Below, piece after piece: positions 1-11,218 of a DNA stretch of 64,000 bases (the stretch's first letter is position 1; the number at the start of each line of letters is the position of its first letter). Made by a program: the position numbers and the translations under genes. The notes under the pieces are model-generated. The model was not told the DNA's origin, made no database searches, and was given only the letters and a program-made list of their open reading frames with translations. The stretch is from Metarhizium brunneum (lineage: Eukaryota; Ascomycota; Sordariomycetes; Hypocreales; Clavicipitaceae): assembly GCF_013426205.1 (NCBI RefSeq), contig NC_089427.1:2666001-2730000 (forward strand), given 5' to 3'.

Positions 1-1657
1 AAATTTTGGTGAGTGACCGAGGTGCCGCAATGGCTGGCCCCCCTGATGCGTTCGAGCAAACTCCAACCAACAGGCCTACAAGGGAGTAATCGGTGCGTAC
101 GGAGTACCTAAACCACTTGAAGGCTGTATATAAGGAGTTCTCCGTACTAGTTCCTCTGTATCATCCTTCGCTGCCTTGAAATTGTCCTCCTCTCCGTCGA
201 GTCTATTATGTACAAAGATGGCGCGACTCGTCCGGCGAGGAATCGCACTGCAGGTGGAACCACCTTCAGGCTGGTCAGTATCGGACGAATAATGAATCAT
301 GCTGGTCTAGCGAATGTGACACTGCGCCGTAATACTGCACTCGCTCATGTATGTATACACACATGGAGGAGTAGTAGCTGCATGGTTCGCTGCACCTGGC
401 ATGAGACATGAGAGGTTAAACGCTGACAGAGCTTGACCTGCTCGTCGCAACTTGCTGGCTTGTGTGCTTCCGCCCATGTTGTGAACGACCATTACGTGTT
501 GTCTTTCCCTATTATACCCGTACACAGGTAGTAAGAGAAGAGATTGGAGCGCATTGCCTCACCGTAGTTGCTAACCATGTCCAAGGCACAGCGACTGGAT
601 TTCTAGGCTTTTTAAATGGAGGTGTGGAAACGAAAATTAGCTTAGGCCACAGGGGCCCTTGGTCGAGCTCCGTTTATCCCGTCAACAATTAGGACATTGC
701 CCACCAAACGACCAAGCGCCGCCCATCGGCTTTGCATCCTAAGGAGAAGGTTCCGAGCTAGGCCAAGAGGCTTGTCAGCTGTGAGTGGTTCCTGGACCTG
801 GAATGTGATGAGTTGAAGACCACAGACCACCACATGACGGGGGCATGGCAGCCCACTTGAGCATGGGGTGAATGAAATTTGCCGTCTTGTCCATGATGCA
901 TGGGGACGTCGGCTCAAGTCCTGCTTGGTTGAGCTGTGAAATCTATTTGAATCCGGGGTGCGCCTCATCGTCTTAACAGAATTCTGTCCCCCCTTTACTC
1001 TCTTCGATCGTATATTTTGTAATACTGCTTCGTCAGCTTGTACCATCGTTTGGCCACGTCCACTCTGAGCACTCACTCGTTTATCTGTAAGTCTTGACAT
1101 CGGTCCTTTCCCTCGTTTGACGTTACCTTCTTTTTTTGCCCGTCACCGATGAACCATCGTCTAAACACGAAATACCCGCACACCACCGGCTCTTTCTGCT
1201 GAACCATCGGCCATTATTTGCAAGTGCTATTTTGGGGTGGTGTCCTGTGGCGTCCGATATTCCAACCATCGTCGTTTACTGGATGTTCAGTCGGATCGGA
1301 GCCAGAACCGTCGACACTCGTTCTTTCTGAGCCCAGCAGAGTTTTAAACTCGTGTCTTCAGCTTAGCCTACATTGGTCTCGCACGGTTTTAGAACCACAC
1401 CCTAGCTTGGGTAAAGGCAGCTGCGTAGTTGCTCTTGCCACTTGGTCTAGGCGAGCTAGCCGGCAGCTCCAAGTGCTCGTATTTCTGCGGCCAATCGACC
1501 TTAGGCAACATTTAAAGCTGGCTTGCGTTTGACTCGTCTGCTACGAATAAATCAAGACAGGGGCCGATGACATTGATGCAAAGATATTCTTGCTGACTAG
1601 CGTTTTGTTTGACAGTTTGCACACTTCACAATCATTCGCAGATTACCGTTTTCCAAA
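1..1657. other. intergenic, no supported gene
   Basis: No open frame here has convincing protein character. Two copies of the recurrent near-palindrome GTACGGAGTAC/CTCCGTAC lie at 97-107 and about 140-149. The last few hundred bases should contain the promoter and 5' leader of the wall-protein gene that starts at 1658, but I could not place a TATA box or a start of transcription with confidence. Confidence 0.6.
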
Positions 1658-2465
1658 ATGAAGTACGCTCTCGTTATTTCAGCTTTGGCGGCTCTGGCCA
1701 CCGCCGCCGAAAAGCCCAAGTTCCTCAACAGCAACTTCCAGATTATCGAGGGCCAGTCATTCGATCTCAAATTCGACGGCTGTGAAGGCGGCTGCACCAT
1801 CACTCTTCAGGACGGTCCCAATACCAACCTTAAGGACTACAAGGTTATTTCCAGTAAGTTTGCATCCATGCCCGAGCAGATGTGTTTGAACTTGTATGCT
1901 AACATCCTCGTAGCTAGCGCGACTGGCGGTTCTCTCGCCTGGGTCCCCGAGGGCGTTGTTTCTGGCACCTATGCCTTCAAGATCACCAACAACGCCAACA
2001 AGGAGTACAACTATTCTCAACAGTTCTCCTTCCTCGGTACTGGAGCTACAGCTACCGTCACGCCTTCTGCCGCCAGCACGACTGGCTCCTCGACCGACTC
2101 CGCTACCGCTACTGCTTCCTCTACCGAGGCATCTTCCACTGTCAGCATCACTGCGAGCAGCACGGAGAGCTCTACTGAGAGCAGAACCGCGAGCACCACC
2201 ACCATTTCTACCGTCACCAGCTCTGCCACCGCGGCCAGCGGCTCTTCCACCACTTCGGCCCCTTCTTCCGCAACTTGTGAGCAAAACACTCCTAATCTAA
2301 AATCAGACGACGAATTATCCACTAACCACCTTCTACGCAGCCCATTCATCTACTTCCACCAGATCTACCACCGCCGCCACCACCACTGTTCCCAATGCTG
2401 GTGTCCGCGCCACTCCCATGGCTTTCGTTGCAGGCGCCGTTGCAGCTCTCGCTTATCTCGGTTAA
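1658..2465 (+). CDS. GPI-anchored Ser/Thr-rich cell-wall protein, Kre9/Knh1-like N-terminal domain
   Basis: Three exons: 1658-1853, 1914-2276, 2341-2465. Both introns have GT-AG ends and CTAAC branch points. The product is 227 residues. Residues 1-17 form a signal peptide (MKYALVISALAALATAA). They are followed by a beta-sandwich-like domain of about 95 residues with motifs such as FDLKFDGC and the YAFKITN stretch, resembling the Kre9/Knh1 N-terminal family (PF10342 type). A Ser/Thr-rich stalk follows, then a C-terminal hydrophobic tail (MAFVAGAVAALAYLG) after a small-residue NAG site, which is the pattern of a GPI signal. The third exon is essential, because without it the anchor signal is lost. 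Expected place: plasma membrane or wall. The family is linked to beta-1,6-glucan and wall assembly; the exact role here is inferred. Confidence 0.88.
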
Positions 2466-3736
2466 CCTCGCTCACGAATAAACGAGATGGGCATTTGTTT
2501 TTAAACTGATGGGTTATGTAATTGGACGCGGCAAGCTTTTTTAGTAGTTGATAATTCCCAGTCAGCGTAATTGCGTTGTAACTCACTTGAGAGCGAGAGG
2601 GAGCATCGAGCATGAATTGTCAATGTCTGTTTTTCGTTGTACGCTCAACTGCTGCCATTGCACTGCTATGATTGCCTCACTACATGTATCTCTTAGTTCT
2701 ATGCATATTGCCAGTAATGGTATAATACAAATCTGTAAAAACTGGGGCCAATTTTTGTCCCTTGCCGATCTTTCATACGGTGAAGAATAGTGTTTGTTCA
2801 CTGCATCAGATATCAGTTATCTGCCCACTTTTCTCCCTCCGATCAGATGAGTCCCTTTTCCAGGGTCTCTTCCCATCGGAAAGTTTAATCTTGGTTGATT
2901 GCCCGTGCCACGTAGAGCATGACTGGCTTGATCAATGGCAAAATAGGAGGGGAAAAAAAAGACTGTGGAGTAGCGTGTCTAATACTATCTAACGGCGCGT
3001 ACTCCCCTATTCTTTTTGCATGTCGTCAACTGGCTGACGTTTCACTCCACATTATGACATCTGCATGAACATGGTACCCTGGTGTATGCTACACGATCCC
3101 TTGGGGTAAAACGTGCAACTTTACATGGTTGCGTGTTGGGCGGTGATGCATCCTCCCGTGATTGGTGTGACGTATTCATGAAGCACATCATGCCTGACGT
3201 GGAGTTGCCACGCCGCAAAGGGACGGCTGACAATGACGAAAAGGAGGAATATGAATTACACTAAACAGTACTATGGCCAAACGTAATCGTTGTAATCCAA
3301 ATTGAAACAAAGTATCGCAAACATGTCTTGGTACAGGCATTAAATGAAGCTCGAATGCGACGTCCCTTTTCCCTGCCTAGAATATATCCCTCACTGCTCT
3401 TCCTTTCCACACCCCAAGCATTGTGTTATCCCAGGATCTTGGACGTCTTGCAAGTTTGCACCGGGTATATCTAACTATAAAGGAAAAGGACAAAGAAGAG
3501 AAGAAGAAGAAGAAAAGTAAAGCACACGTGAAGCCACGATCCGATAGGCCCAGACCAAACCAAAGCCACTTCAGGAAAGAGATGATATTGATTGTCAAAC
3601 ATGGGTTGCCCAGGAAAGAAAGACAAAAGAAAAAGAAAAAGAAAAAGAGACAACGGTTGAACCTGCTACTAAACAAACATGTGGTATCGTTGAGTATTCG
3701 TTACATCGTAAAACATGGTGAACATTGTCATCAAGT
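2466..3736. other. intergenic with purine-rich tracts
   Basis: No gene seen. Two purine-rich low-complexity tracts lie at about 3478-3516 and 3618-3652 (GAAGAA and AAAAAG runs). They create long open frames of lysine-rich or phenylalanine-rich nonsense on the two strands. Confidence 0.6.
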
Positions 3737-4333
3737 TTAGAATGTTCTTGGGTAGTTGTATGTTGGCTCTAGCCCAGTGTCCCCTTCCATTGCCCATGCT
3801 CCAACGGCAAAGACATCGAACTCATAAGAGTCGACGCTTATCGGGGCCCACGGGTCAAGATGTTGTTCATTCTCAGCCTGATGAGACTCTCGCGTAGCGA
3901 CGGAGGCATTTGTCTTGGCACTACCTCGGCGGTATTTTGGCCGTCGGCGGAGGCATCGGCGACGGCCATCATTATCACCGGCGGCACAAATGCTGGCAGA
4001 AGTGCTGTTTGAATTATCGAAGAGTTGAACGTTGGTTGCCGTCAGTTCCTGCGCAGGTCCGTAGCTGTGCAGGTCGTCACTGCAGTTGGATTGTGGGGCA
4101 CCGTCTGTCTGGACCATGACCCAGTCTGTGCTGTCGTCACAGCAAGATGGAGACGACGAAGACGGATATGTATTCACATACGGAAAGGAGTTGGCATCAT
4201 CGACGTTGTAGCCATCTTCTTCCCGCTTGCAATCGGCTCCTTTGCCTTGGGGAGATTTGGTGACATGGCAGGCCGTTGATGGTCGAGGCGGCCGGTGAGC
4301 TAGGTTGGCACGGCGAGAGCGTTGGAACGGCAT
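3737..4333 (-). CDS. hypothetical protein, about 198 residues, no recognised domain
   Basis: This is an uninterrupted frame from an ATG at 4333 to a stop at 3737. I do not recognise the protein. Unlike most long frames in this gene-poor part, it has ordinary protein composition: acidic residues, few low-complexity runs, and a C-terminal part with motifs such as DPWAPISVDSYEF. The middle contains a basic patch (RRRCLRRRPKYRR) that could be a nuclear localisation signal. No signal peptide or membrane segment is visible. There is no close neighbour: the next genes are at 2465 and 8331. It could be a lineage-specific small gene or a chance open frame. Upstream exons cannot be excluded, because the frame stays open a few codons before the ATG. 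Confidence 0.4.
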   Translation of the reverse strand: MPFQRSRRANLAHRPPRPSTACHVTKSPQGKGADCKREEDGYNVDDANSFPYVNTYPSSSSPSCCDDSTDWVMVQTDGAPQSNCSDDLHSYGPAQELTATNVQLFDNSNSTSASICAAGDNDGRRRCLRRRPKYRRGSAKTNASVATRESHQAENEQHLDPWAPISVDSYEFDVFAVGAWAMEGDTGLEPTYNYPRTF

Positions 4334-7300
4334 TCTCACAAGTCAGGTGAGTTGTTCGCAGAGCGATTTTGCAGCTTCGGCCGAAGTAGAATGCGTGCTT
4401 CAATTTGCAATAAAAGCCGAAGAGAATGCACCCGACGTTTTCGTTTGGATCGTGTCGGTTGGGGACTAGTGTAAGTTGCTTGCTGTTATTTGAGGAAGGT
4501 CGGCAGCAACAAGAAAAAGACAAAGCGGAGGGAGTGTTGGAATTTCCAAGGACTCCAGATGCGAGTAACCTCTTAAATTTAATATTCCAAGTGCTTGGTT
4601 ATGGAAGAAGATGGACTGTGAAGGACAGAATGCTCCTAAACGAATGATTTGGGGGAAGGAAGTAGGCGGGCGCTCTGTGACTTTATAGCTGGGAAGGGCC
4701 AACCACGGAAAGCGACTTGCAGTCCCAGGACGTGCACATACATACCAGTTGACATGTATATGCTCATGCAGGGCAAGACGAGCAAGCAGCAGGCCGCGAG
4801 TAGCTTGAGACACCAGACTTCACCATGGAAAAGCACTGGCAGGTAAGTCACTGCGAGTCGCTACGAGTCGGGCACCGGGGGATGGATCGCCAAGTGTTGA
4901 TTAGGCTGGCTGACGCAAAAGCGATAGTCTGCACGAACGTCGACGCAGGAGCCAACAAGGGGCCAACATGGAGCCCGTGGCCATCGGCCTGCATCGGCCA
5001 GAGCTTGGGCCAAAATTATGGACGGCGGCAATGGGAAACTCGAAAGCGCATGTCACGCGGGCGGCTTGATCGCTGGCACCAAACGTTGGGCCAACGAGCA
5101 TCAACAGCAGTGGGAAGTGTCAACAAGCACTGCGGGTAGGGGTTGTGCGAGTGTTGCCAATACCCCGGTGAGGTCATGTCAAGTCGTCCAGTATCCATGT
5201 CCCGGCGGTTTCGCCTCACTTTGCTCCCCGGCCGGCGGACCTTGGCTCTGTTCCCTTCGTTCCCTGTCGACCGCTGACCCACGTTACGATCTCCATCCGT
5301 GTCGACATCATTACAATGTTTCCGGCTAAGGGAATCAATCGTCCTAGCATTTACGGGAAGAAGAGACTTGAATCTCTGACACCATCGAAGGTCCCAGGAA
5401 AGTATGGGACTTCTAGAGTACTAAGGCTTGACTGTGATCAGAGCCGATCCGACGGCGGCCTGTAGTGCAAGATAGATGTCCTGTCGTGGCTGTGCTTAAA
5501 GAGAACCCCTAGGTAACTCTTAGACACCACCATTCGTGATGAACTGACTTGTTTGTAAAACAGGAAGCGTTCACGTCGGGTAAGATGTCCGATCCGAACC
5601 TTTTGGCATGCTATTATTGACCAGGTAGGGGGGAGCTTCTCCGATGGCCGGCTACGAAACTTGGATCAACAAAATATCGGCGCCCCATTCAGACGCCACA
5701 GAAATTCTCGAATGGCTGCATCTCTTTATCCTGAGTTGTCCAAGTAAGTGGCTTGCCAGCAGGCCAGTCTTGGTAATTTACGTGATGGTTGAAGTAATGC
5801 CATCGTCCCGATAGGAGAGCTCCGACAAGATCGCTGGGGTCCGGCAAGGCGCATTAGGCACGTCCCCTCGCAGCTGAACGGTTGCCAATAATAAGAGAGC
5901 TATGGCCCGGTTCTTCTGGAACTCGTCTGCTCCATACTTGGAGAAGACATCATCAGTCAACCCTGTCACACCACTAGTGAGGCTTTACAAGGTGCCGACA
6001 ACGCAAGTCCCCTTCCCTTGGAATCGGCTAGGCTGCATTCACCGAACAGAGAAAACAACGCAAAGACCCCAGTTTCCAACCCGAAGCCAAGCTCCCGCAC
6101 ACTTAGCCGGACGGCAAACGAATCAAGCCTAGTTTAACCTAGTTGGGTCGTGGCTCGGCTCGGAGTGATTATTCTTGAATGCACGTCATGGGCTCCAGGC
6201 AGGCCATGCCCCCAGCACCTCCAGGTGTATGTTTCGCGATGGGCAGTCGATTGGATGCAGAAGTGTCGTATGCCCCTTTCCCTAGAGCGTACCGGGTATA
6301 AGGAGAATGTGTCCAACCGCCGCTGCAGTACCGAATGTGAGTACTACTTTTAGTTGCATCATTACATGGGTACAAAGTACGATGTGGCTAATTATACATA
6401 CGCCTGCATGCAGCGCTCACGGGAGGGTGTCGGTGTCCTAAACCAGAGAGCTCAAGAAAGAAAAAAACAAGAACAAAGCAACCACATCAAGAGGGAAAAC
6501 CCGCGCTGTTGCCAAGTAAGTGTGAACTAATTTTTCAGGCACATGCAATTGATGATAATAATAGCTCAGCACTTTTATCCAACCGTCCTTGGATGGTTCC
6601 TGAGGGGCCAAAACAGCCTTGGAAAATCCTTGGAAATCTTGACCCCCTTTCCAAAGAGCAACCAGTCAGCCGCCACCTTGCATAGCGAGTTTGACAAAGA
6701 AGCCATCACTTGACAAGAGCGCCAAGAGAAGAGAGAAAAGATGGCTAGAGCCTCGTTATGCAATTGGTAGCTTGTCTGGCAGGAGTGCAGTAATATGCAC
6801 ACACAAAACCACACGACGGGGTTCATGTTCCTGCTGAGGGGCCGTGCTACCACCTGTCTGGCTCTGCACACTAGGAAACCAGGTTGATGAAGACGGGACT
6901 GGATTGTTGTGATGCTGCGCAGCCGATACAATGCCTTGAAGAGATGAAGCCTTGCTCTGAGTCTCTGAGGATCGCAGCCCCACATTGGCGTTTATCGTTT
7001 TAGTTCCAGCGACCCCCCGAGTCTACGGGGCATTGGCCACTAGAAAGCCACCAACACCCTCCACAAAGCCTGGTCTGCTGCGCCCAGTTTCTACTGCGCC
7101 CACTTCTTCTGCCGCTTCTCGAAGCCTACCACATCGGGTTCAGCTGATCAACCATGAGTGAACTTTGCATATCTTTGATGCAAGGCTCGTTATGGGGGCC
7201 ACGATTCTCACTATCCATGCCCCTTGATGTCACAGCATTGGATAGTGCGTCTTCATCATGACCTGGCCGAGGAAAGGATAACACGGCACGGCTGTTGGGA

Positions 7301-8330
7301 TCCTGGGTCCCCGGTCGACTCGTCTGTCAGACCGCTTTGGAATTGCATCAGCATGGTAAAATCGCTCATGTCTTGCCCATTTCGTGATACATCGCGGGGG
7401 ATGCTTCCCACACATGGCGGCACGAGAACGGACTGTGATCATCCTCCAGCTCCAGAATTGCTGGGGCCATCGCTTATCCATACAGTCATGTTGGCAGCTG
7501 ATTCTGTTCATGGTGGCCGTCAATGAAAACAGGTTCGGCGCGTCCGAAGCGGAGTAAAACAAACAGCTTCTCCCAGCTTCCCACACACGTACAGGAAGCC
7601 CTCAAATGCAAGTTCAATGCGCAAGGCGGCCAATGTAGTGATGCTGCTATTGTATCTGCGGGTAGTCATGTCATTTGTACTGTATCGATGATGGGTATGA
7701 TGCAAGATCATGGCCACGCAAGCTAGTTTCTGTCGGGTTCACCGAGAATGAAACCATGCCAAATATGGTATTGAACAGCCCCGAGAATTAACGACGTTCA
7801 ATAAGTGGTGGCTGACCAAATACGGCTTGAGTTGGAAGCCTCGACCGGCTTTGGATCTGTCCCAACTGAGCAAGAAATGTTTTGTCACGCTACATAACAG
7901 GATAAACCGAGGGAACATTGCCAAATGCAAAGGACTGTGAGTTATAATCAAGGAGATGGCTAGTAAGTTACGTAGCCAGACAATGGCCCGCCGCTTCCTA
8001 AGCTTGCAGCCGTCCACGTTCCACGGCTTTCTGCCTTCTCTCTCCTCCCTCCCTTCTCTGCTTTTCAGTAGGCATGGCATCTTGTATCGGCTATTCTTCC
8101 CGTATTAAATAACTGCCTTCATTGAATGAGTGTGCTTTGATGAAAGACCGTTTGTCAGCCCTCCAAAACTGCTAACAAGCAGGGGCCTGAAAGTTACCAC
8201 AACTCTTAGTCCCCGAGACAGCTCCAAATAGTAGGACTGGAAGCAGCAAGCCGAGAAAGACTTAATCGGGTATCCAACCAAACATCAGCAAGTATCAGTC
8301 AACAAGTCATGGCTCATGATCCTCGTTACC
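4334..8330. other. 4-kb intergenic region, no supported gene
   Basis: Only short frames are present, mostly lacking an ATG and with random-looking composition. A CCTAGGTA-type motif lies near 5507. No tRNA fold, transposon end or coding similarity was recognised. The part next to 8331 is the 3' flank of the minus-strand Zn2Cys6 gene. Confidence 0.55.
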
Positions 8331-11218
8331 TCACATTGGCCTTGAGTACCCGTTGGGTCCTGGTGTTGGCGGGGGCATATTTGCAAAGTCCAAGTTTTCA
8401 GAGTGCCAGGTCCAAAGAGGAGCCAATTCTCCCATTTGGGCAGTTGTCAAATTTTCAATGTCAAATTCTGGACCCGGGTCAACAATTTGTTGTTGGTAAA
8501 TGCCACTGCCCAACCCCGTAGGATTATTTATTGTGGTGAAAGAGGGCCTTGTATGCTCGTCCATAGGAGGAGGGGGTAGACTCTCAGAGCCGCTTGGCCA
8601 CCTCTGTGACGCTTGTGGTTCATCCGCAAAATGGGAGGATATCGGCATTCCTGGGTCATTGAATGAAATATAGCCGACGTTCTGCGGCATCTCTTGATTC
8701 TCATACTCGGAAGTACCGTTGTTACTGTAGTTGACGTGCTGAGTTGCCATTGTCTGGTGCGCCAATTGGGCGGGTATGGGCGCTACCATGGAGTTTGGCA
8801 TGGGAGCCGTTGGTAGGGGGGCGGCAGCTACGACTTCGGCAAGAGGCCTCTCAACCCGATTTGTGGCAGCTACCGCAGCCGGAGGAGGCACAACGGGTGT
8901 AGACACTTGGAGAACTGAAGACCTTTCGTGCTGGATAGGGTCAGATGGTGGCGGTGATCTGATATTAACCCTCGCGCGCTTTACTTGACGTTCCAAGTCT
9001 CTGCGAGGAACGGATTCGGGTAGTCTTCTCACAAGTCTTTCAAGGATGTCGTAGGAGGTTTTGGATGTTTTTGAGATCGCATTCAGTTTCTTAAGCATGT
9101 CGACGGCGTCGCCAATTGATGCCAAGACATCGGCACGATTGGATATAGTATATTCTGTGTCTTTGAGAATTGCGGTGCACAGGATGGCAGCAGTATCGAA
9201 AATCGAGAAGATGATGAAATGCAAGCGACCGTCACGATTGTAGATCTTATCAACCCATCGGCGTAAAGTCTTCATCAGTTTGAGACTATACCAAACGCCA
9301 ACGGATCGGATGTTGAGTTCGTCGGGGTCAGAATTCCAGGTGTACTGTTTTACCATATAGTGCCTGATTGGGTTTAAAATTAAGAGACATGCCATGGTGT
9401 AGACATAAAACCTGTGTGAAAATAACCAGGCACATTTATCATCTTTGCTTGTGTCAGGATTCTCAAACGCGTATTCAGGTGGGAAATCGTCCACCCATTT
9501 CTCAATGATGGCTTTGTACTCTTGAACTTCGCACGGGGAGATTATGTTCTTGGGGGCGCTAAACCGCGACGCTAATTGGCGAGTCAAACCAGACTGCATC
9601 TTCATATGTTGCAGGGGAGACACAATGTGGCCCTCCAGTGTTAATTCGGGAAGTTCGGCATCGCAGTCGGCTCGATGTATGATCTTGGGCCTAGATAGGC
9701 CAGAAGATATCTGCCTGGCATTGAATAGTCAATACGAGGCAGAAAGAGAAGACAAACAAGCACAAGCTGCAAAACAGAGGTGAGCTTACCAGTCCCAAGT
9801 ATCCAAAATGCACCATAACCTTCTGCGCATTTCGAGGTCAAATTCACTGACGGTACCGCGTGCGGGCTCCTTATGATAGCCCAACTCATTGGCCTCCAAA
9901 ATGGCAGCACTTAAAACGTGCCATGCCTCGAGGAACTTGGCTTCTGCTTTATACCAGTAACAAGAATGCAAGAGCCTCTGGACATTGAGGTAGTGATAGT
10001 GCCCAACGGGGATGACACTGGCAAGTTCTCTCATGGCTGCATGGAGCTGATCAGACACCACGTCCATGGTGTCTCCCAGTTCCCTCTCCAGTGCCTTTTC
10101 GGTGGCATTTTCCACATGCTGTAGAGCACACGCGCAGATGATAGCCAGTAGACATGTGTATTGGAGCGACAGCGGCCGGCTTTGCGAGCGCCTATCCCAC
10201 CAGATGTGGTAGTCCTGCAAGAAGACGGGTGGGTATATGATATAGTAGTGATAGTTGATGTCGCCGAGGAAATGTTGCATAAGAATGTCTGTATAAAGGA
10301 ATCGTCAGATTAGATAATCAACTCATTCATAGCAGATGATAATTCGGAGAAGTAATTGTCAGCAAGGTAGTTGGAAGAGGAAGGACTTGCCCATGGATTG
10401 TCGCTGGGGAAGGAGCTGCAAAACCCGGCGCATCTGGGGGGACGAGTCGGCAGCGACAAAATCTTGCTTGGGAGCTGGCTTCTCGGACTGTGCAGCATCA
10501 TAATTCACCTCATTAGATCGACTGACATCAAATAGCGTGCACAACTTGCCGTATCTGCTGGGGCGTGGGATGGGAAGCAGCTGGCGACCGGATCAAAAGC
10601 AACCATTTATGCGCAACATACCACTCCATGATCAATTCCCAATGTGGCGTACAGACGGGTCGCCAATGCGTCAAATCCGGTGCCATCTTCATCGTCGGCT
10701 TCGGCAGTGCCCCGATTAGAATAATCGTCGTGCGTCCGCTTCAGCTTCTCCGTCAGGTCGTGGGCTGGTGTGTCCAACATGGGGTTGGAGTAGTTATAAC
10801 GACACTCATCGGCTATCTTGCGTCGCTGGCACCGATCGCATGGCCACTCACGATTGCACTGAAAGAAAAGGGCATTAGTTGGATTTGCTATTTGTGGCTC
10901 ACCAGCATACATTGGGTACAATTCAGGTGAAGCAGCGCGCTCATTCTTCCATGACGTCTGCTTCTACCATCACTGTGCAGCATGTCCATCATTCTCCGCT
11001 GCGGAGCATGGCTGGCTGTCAATTGGGGGAAGCGGGAGAGAAACGACGGTGTATATGGATGATTGTGTGGTTTTGAATTTTCAGGAGCTGGCATTCGCGG
11101 TTCGATATGCACTCACCTTTTGCTTTCGTCGCTGACACTCGGTGCAAGCAGAGCGGTTGTACCCGGTCTCGCGATTGGAATCGTCTACCGGGACACTTGT
11201 AGATGCGGCAGCGGCCAT
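8331..11218 (-). CDS. Zn2Cys6 transcription factor with fungal-specific regulatory domain
   Basis: Five exons on the minus strand: 11218-11117, 10858-10622, 10544-10391, 10288-9790, 9714-8331. They give 791 residues. Intron 1 splits the zinc cluster: exon 1 ends CTECQRRKQK and exon 2 begins CNREWPCDRC, rebuilding CxxCx6Cx5CxxCx7C. Exons 3-5 carry the fungal_trans middle-homology region, with INYHYYIIYPP, RRRLWCILD and then, across an intron, a block like HISS..RP..D.DC (ISSGLSRPK, DCDAELPE). The C-terminal third is Pro/Ser/Gln-rich, as activation regions often are. Intron 3 (10390-10289) uses a GC donor (GCAAGT), because only that junction keeps the reading frame through conserved sequence. 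Intron 2 needs an AAG acceptor and is the least certain junction. Start chosen at the first ATG giving a short N-terminus before the zinc cluster. Target genes are unknown. Confidence 0.85.

Noticed and set aside
642..1100. 152-codon minus-strand frame with ATG
   Set aside because: No domain, random-looking composition, no supporting splice or neighbour context.
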